The translations under genes and the position numbers were made by a program. DNA of 8,213 nucleotides from Pseudomonadota bacterium. GTDB lineage: Bacteria; Pseudomonadota; Gammaproteobacteria; GCA-001735895. The notes below the pieces were generated by a model that was given only the letters and a program-made list of their open reading frames with translations, did no database searches and had not been told where the DNA came from. Shown here piece by piece: positions 5,657 through 8,213 of this stretch (position 1 is its first letter; every line of letters begins with the position of its first letter). The DNA is taken from assembly GCA_022545625.1 (NCBI GenBank), contig JACZQS010000089.1, positions 1 to 8,213 of the forward strand, read 5' to 3'.

Positions 5657-6964
5657 ATGTCTAACGTCACCATGCGTGAAATGTTGGAAGCGGGCGTGCA
5701 TTTCGGTCACCAAACCCGTTTCTGGAACCCCAAAATGGCTCCCTTTATCTTCGGTGAGCGCAACAAAATTCATATTATCAATCTCGAACAAACCATGCCT
5801 TTGTGCAAGGATGCGGTTAATTACCTGGGCAAGGTTGCTTCGAAAAAGGGCAAGGTTCTGTTCGTTGGTACCAAGCGTGCCGCGAGCGATGCGATCAGGG
5901 AAGAAGCCCAACGTTGTGGTATGCCGTTTGTCAATCACCGCTGGTTGGGTGGTATGTTGACCAATTTTCGTACTGTTCGCGCCTCGATCAAAAGGTTGAA
6001 AGAACTGGAGGAAATGGAGCAAAGTAACAGCTACGACCAAATTAACAAAAAGGAGATTTTGCAACTGTCGCGCGAGCGGGAAAAGCTGGATAAAACCCTG
6101 GGTGGCATAAAGGATATGGGCGGCTTGCCCGACGTGCTGTTCGTTGTCGATGTTGGCTATGAAAATATTGCTGTTCTCGAGGCCAGTAAACTCGGTATCC
6201 CGATCGTAGGCATAGTGGATACTAATAATTCACCCGATAATATCGACTATATAGTGCCTGGCAACGACGACTCGATGCGCGCTATCAGGCTTTATACAAA
6301 AATGGTTGCAGATGCAATCCTGGTAGGAAAAGAAAGTATCGTAGCCACGGCCACTGATGGCGATGAAATGGTCGAGCTTGAAAGTGATGACGCCAGCCTA
6401 CCATCCCCAACAACAGTTAAAATTTCGACAAAGAGAACTGCCAGACCGAGCAGCGATGCGGTAGAAGCGGAAGAAGCAATTAAATCAGTAGAATCGGTGG
6501 AAGCAGAACAAGCGGTAAAACCGGTAGAAGAACCGAAAACAGCAGTGACGATTGAACTAGTCGAAGAAACTGGATCAGAATCCAAACCAGCAGGGGAACA
6601 GGAATCCGAACCGGCAGTGGAAGCCGAGGTGGTGCCGGTAGACGCGGCAGTACCGGAAAAAACTTCAGTGAAGAAAGCTGCAGTCAAGAAAACCGATATT
6701 AATAAAGTTGCGACCGGGGAAAAAGTGCCAGCTAAAAAGACTGTTACCGAAAAGGCAGCCACCCAAAAAGTAGCGACTAAAAAGGCAGCGACTAAAAAGG
6801 CAACGACCAAGAAGGCAGCCACCGGGAAGGCGGTAACAAAAAAGGCGCCGGCTAAAAAGGTAGCTACTAAAAAAGTAGCCACTAAAAAGGTAGCCACTAA
6901 AAAAACGGCCACGAAGAAGGTAGCGACAAAAAAAGCAGCTACCAAGAAGGTGGCAGCTAAGTAA
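5657..6964 (+). CDS. rpsB: 30S ribosomal protein S2 with long acidic-then-basic C-terminal extension
   Basis: S2 sits on the solvent side of the 30S subunit between head and body and helps dock S1. Residues 1-228 are a normal S2: MREMLEAGVHFGHQTRFWNP near the start, INLEQT (41-46), LFVGTKRAA (68-76), NHRWLGGMLTN (93-103), LGGIKDMGGLPDVLFVVD (148-165), GIVDTN (185-190) and PGNDDSMRAI (201-210). E. coli S2 ends at about 241, but here the frame continues to 435. Residues 229-335 are an acidic, Pro/Ala/Val-rich linker (27 Asp/Glu against 9 Lys/Arg by my count). Residues 336-435 are strongly basic (34 Lys, no Arg, 3 acidic) and largely built from KKVAT/KKAAT repeats. The ATG has TGGAG six bases upstream. 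tsf follows by 19 nt without a terminator. The S2 identity is certain; what the tail does is unknown. Confidence 0.98.
   Translation: MSNVTMREMLEAGVHFGHQTRFWNPKMAPFIFGERNKIHIINLEQTMPLCKDAVNYLGKVASKKGKVLFVGTKRAASDAIREEAQRCGMPFVNHRWLGGMLTNFRTVRASIKRLKELEEMEQSNSYDQINKKEILQLSREREKLDKTLGGIKDMGGLPDVLFVVDVGYENIAVLEASKLGIPIVGIVDTNNSPDNIDYIVPGNDDSMRAIRLYTKMVADAILVGKESIVATATDGDEMVELESDDASLPSPTTVKISTKRTARPSSDAVEAEEAIKSVESVEAEQAVKPVEEPKTAVTIELVEETGSESKPAGEQESEPAVEAEVVPVDAAVPEKTSVKKAAVKKTDINKVATGEKVPAKKTVTEKAATQKVATKKAATKKATTKKAATGKAVTKKAPAKKVATKKVATKKVATKKTATKKVATKKAATKKVAAK
6752..6961 (+). repeat. 15-bp tandem repeat encoding 14 Lys/Ala/Thr pentapeptides
   Basis: The last 70 codons of rpsB divide into 14 units of five residues, mostly of form K-[VA]-A-T-K. 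Two more degenerate units precede them (from 6722). At 6860-6904 three consecutive 15-mers of the type GTAGCCACTAAAAAG differ at only one or two bases, suggesting recent duplication. Elsewhere synonymous codons vary (AAA/AAG, GTA/GTG, GCC/GCA/GCG/GCT), so older units have diverged while keeping the protein pattern. Confidence 0.9.
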
Positions 6965-6983
6965 TTTGATCAGAGGTATTGAA

Positions 6984-7856
6984 GTGGTAATAACAGCATC
7001 TTTAGTGAAAGAACTGCGTGAAAGAACCGGTTCGGGGATGATGGAGTGCAAGAAAGCGTTAGTCGAATGCGATGGCGATATTGAAGCGGCGGCGGAGTTC
7101 CTCAGGAAGTCGGGTGCGGCCAGGGCCGATAAAAAGGCCGGCCGTGTTGCTGCGGATGGCGCGATTAAAACCATCCTCACCGGGGACTCGAAGACCGGGG
7201 TCATTCTGGAAATCAATTCGGAAACTGATTTTGTTGCCAAAGACGAAAATTTCCAGTCTTTCGCTGATGCGGTACTACAGACATTGCTAGAGCATAAACC
7301 GAAATCTGTGGCGGACTTGTACGATCTTTCACTCGAAGGTGGACAGAGTGTCAAAGAAGCGCTCCATGCGTTGATAGGCAAGGTGGGTGAAAAGATAGAT
7401 ATTCGCCGTTTTGAAATCATCGAATCGGAGCGGGCTGTAGCTTCCTATCTGCATGGCACTCGCATAGGGGTGCTGGTAGATTCGAGTGCCGAATCCGATA
7501 TGGCTCGCAACATGGCGATGCACATCGCCGCTGTTAGCCCGCAATTTATCGATGAAACATCGGTTCCGACCGAATTTATCGAGAAGGAAAAAGGCATATT
7601 AATCGCACAGGCAGAAGACAGCGGTAAGCCGTCTGAAATTATCGAAAAAATGATTCAAGGCCGTCTGAAAAAGTTTTTGGCCGAAGTAACATTGTTAGAG
7701 CAGCCCTATATCAAAGATGAAGATCAAACCGTTGGCGAATTGTTAGCTAACGCAGGAGCATCGATTTCAGGTTTCGTTCGCTATGAGGTCGGGGAGGGCA
7801 TCGAGAAGAAAGTAGAGGACTTTGCAACGGAAGTTGCTTCCCAGTTAAACAGTTAA
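6984..7856 (+). CDS. tsf: Elongation factor Ts
   Basis: EF-Ts is the guanine nucleotide exchange factor that releases GDP from EF-Tu. The product has 290 residues (E. coli 283). I use the GTG at 6984, which gives M-VITASLVKELRERTG, matching the family N-terminus; AGAGG lies seven bases upstream. An in-frame TTG at 6966 would add six unrelated residues and lacks such a site. The N-terminal UBA-like domain includes GSGMMECKKAL (16-26). The exchange motif TDFVAKD is at 81-87, with Asp82 and Phe83 expected to disturb the EF-Tu magnesium and nucleotide site. Later conserved stretches are HGTRIGVLV (157-165), MHIAA (179-183), EKMIQGRLKKF (221-231) and GFVRYEVGEGIEK (263-275). Spacing to rpsB is 19 nt, shorter than in E. 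coli, indicating one transcript. Confidence 0.98.
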   Translation: MVITASLVKELRERTGSGMMECKKALVECDGDIEAAAEFLRKSGAARADKKAGRVAADGAIKTILTGDSKTGVILEINSETDFVAKDENFQSFADAVLQTLLEHKPKSVADLYDLSLEGGQSVKEALHALIGKVGEKIDIRRFEIIESERAVASYLHGTRIGVLVDSSAESDMARNMAMHIAAVSPQFIDETSVPTEFIEKEKGILIAQAEDSGKPSEIIEKMIQGRLKKFLAEVTLLEQPYIKDEDQTVGELLANAGASISGFVRYEVGEGIEKKVEDFATEVASQLNS

Positions 7857-7860
7857 TATC

Positions 7861-7890
7861 AGGGCCGCAGACGCGGCCCTTATTTTATTC
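7861..7890 (+). terminator. Rho-independent terminator after tsf
   Basis: AGGGCCGC (7861-7868) and GCGGCCCT (7873-7880) are perfect 8-bp inverted arms around a 4-nt loop, followed by TATTTTATT. It begins four bases after the tsf stop and ends seven bases before the pyrH ATG, so it should separate rpsB-tsf expression from pyrH, fully or partly. Confidence 0.88.
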
Positions 7891-7897
7891 GGATGAT

Positions 7898-8213
7898 ATG
7901 GCAGAACTAAAATACAGGCGAATTTTGGTAAAACTAAGGGGTGAGGCCCTGATGGGCCGATCCAGTTTTGGTATAAACCCGGATATCGTGGCTAATATGG
8001 CTACCGAGTTGAGGCACCTGATCGAGGCTGGTGCTGAAGTAGGCGTAGTAGTCGGTGGTGGCAATATATTTCGCGGTGCAGATCTTGCGGCAACTGGTCT
8101 GGATCGGGTAACTGGTGATCATATGGGGATGTTGGCAACCGTAATAAATGCGCTGGCGCTACGGGACAGCATGCTGCAACAAAATTTGGATGCTAGCGTG
8201 ATGTCTGGGCTGG
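7898..8213 (+). CDS. pyrH: UMP kinase, C-terminus outside window
   Basis: PyrH phosphorylates UMP to UDP using ATP; the bacterial enzyme is a hexamer of the amino-acid-kinase fold. The frame is open from the ATG at 7898 to the window edge (105 full codons). It shows VGVVVGGGNIFRGA (48-61, nucleotide-binding glycine loop), GDHMGMLATVINALALRD (73-90, UMP-binding region) and VMSGL at the end of the visible part. The N-terminal motif, normally KLSGEAL, reads KLRGEAL: codon AGG at 7937-7939 gives Arg14 in place of Ser. The Shine-Dalgarno sequence is weak (GGAT four bases upstream). Only 41 nt, occupied mostly by a terminator, separate it from tsf, so any dedicated promoter must lie inside tsf. Identity is firm; activity depends on the tolerance of Arg14. 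Confidence 0.96.
   Translation, partial: MAELKYRRILVKLRGEALMGRSSFGINPDIVANMATELRHLIEAGAEVGVVVGGGNIFRGADLAATGLDRVTGDHMGMLATVINALALRDSMLQQNLDASVMSGL

Noticed and set aside
5540..6064. 174-codon minus-strand ORF across the rpsB leader and S2 N-terminus
   Set aside because: Overlaps conserved S2 coding sequence and the leader hairpin, with no recognisable domain.
6292..6945. 217-codon minus-strand ORF opposite the rpsB tail, rich in Phe/Val/Ala
   Set aside because: It is the mirror of the Lys/Ala/Thr repeats (reverse complement of AAG-GTA-GCC); the repeat pattern creates a false hydrophobic repeat protein, and it lacks a start context or family resemblance.
6662..6961. Tail as a separate H1-like gene joined to rpsB by a sequencing error
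   Set aside because: The frame is continuous through core, linker and tail, with no start codon and Shine-Dalgarno pair at the junction; a true fusion is simpler, though reads should be checked.
6665..7420. 251-codon minus-strand ORF across the end of rpsB and tsf
   Set aside because: Antisense shadow over two confidently identified genes, with repeat-derived low-complexity sequence and no recognisable domain.

Overview
The window looks like a chromosomal housekeeping segment from a gammaproteobacterium. The best evidence is the divergent pair map-glnD (minus strand) and rpsB-tsf-pyrH (plus strand), a classic gammaproteobacterial layout. The proteins read as close relatives of the E. coli ones. 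The coding density is high, base composition is moderate, and I see no insertion sequence, phage gene, tRNA, rRNA or CRISPR array. The species cannot be named from the sequence alone.

Left part (1-1921). A PLP-dependent Cys/Met-metabolism enzyme runs leftward off the window edge. A 242-bp divergent promoter region separates it from a rightward pair: a PaiB-family FMN-binding protein and, 15 nt downstream, a small membrane protein of the DUF2784 type. The pair converges on glnD across about 50 bp in which I find no convincing terminator.

Middle (1973-5391). glnD (PII uridylyltransferase/uridylyl-removing enzyme) lies 2 nt downstream of map (methionine aminopeptidase), so both are probably read from the map promoter. 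Between map and rpsB is a 265-bp divergent control region. Here the candidate map and rpsB promoters overlap each other and share a GC-rich palindrome. About 210 nt of rpsB leader follow, including a hairpin that fits an S2 autoregulatory leader.

Right part (5657-8213). rpsB, tsf (GTG start) and the beginning of pyrH lie in one direction. A strong rho-independent terminator sits in the 41-nt tsf-pyrH gap. The genes link translation (S2, EF-Ts), N-terminal protein maturation (Map), nitrogen sensing (GlnD) and pyrimidine supply (PyrH).

The main anomaly is rpsB. A normal S2 core of about 228 residues is followed by a tail of about 207 residues: first an acidic linker, then a lysine/alanine/threonine tail of tandem five-residue repeats resembling bacterial histone-H1-like proteins. 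It is in frame and ends 19 nt before tsf. A second oddity is an arginine replacing the usual serine in the N-terminal KLSGEAL motif of PyrH.
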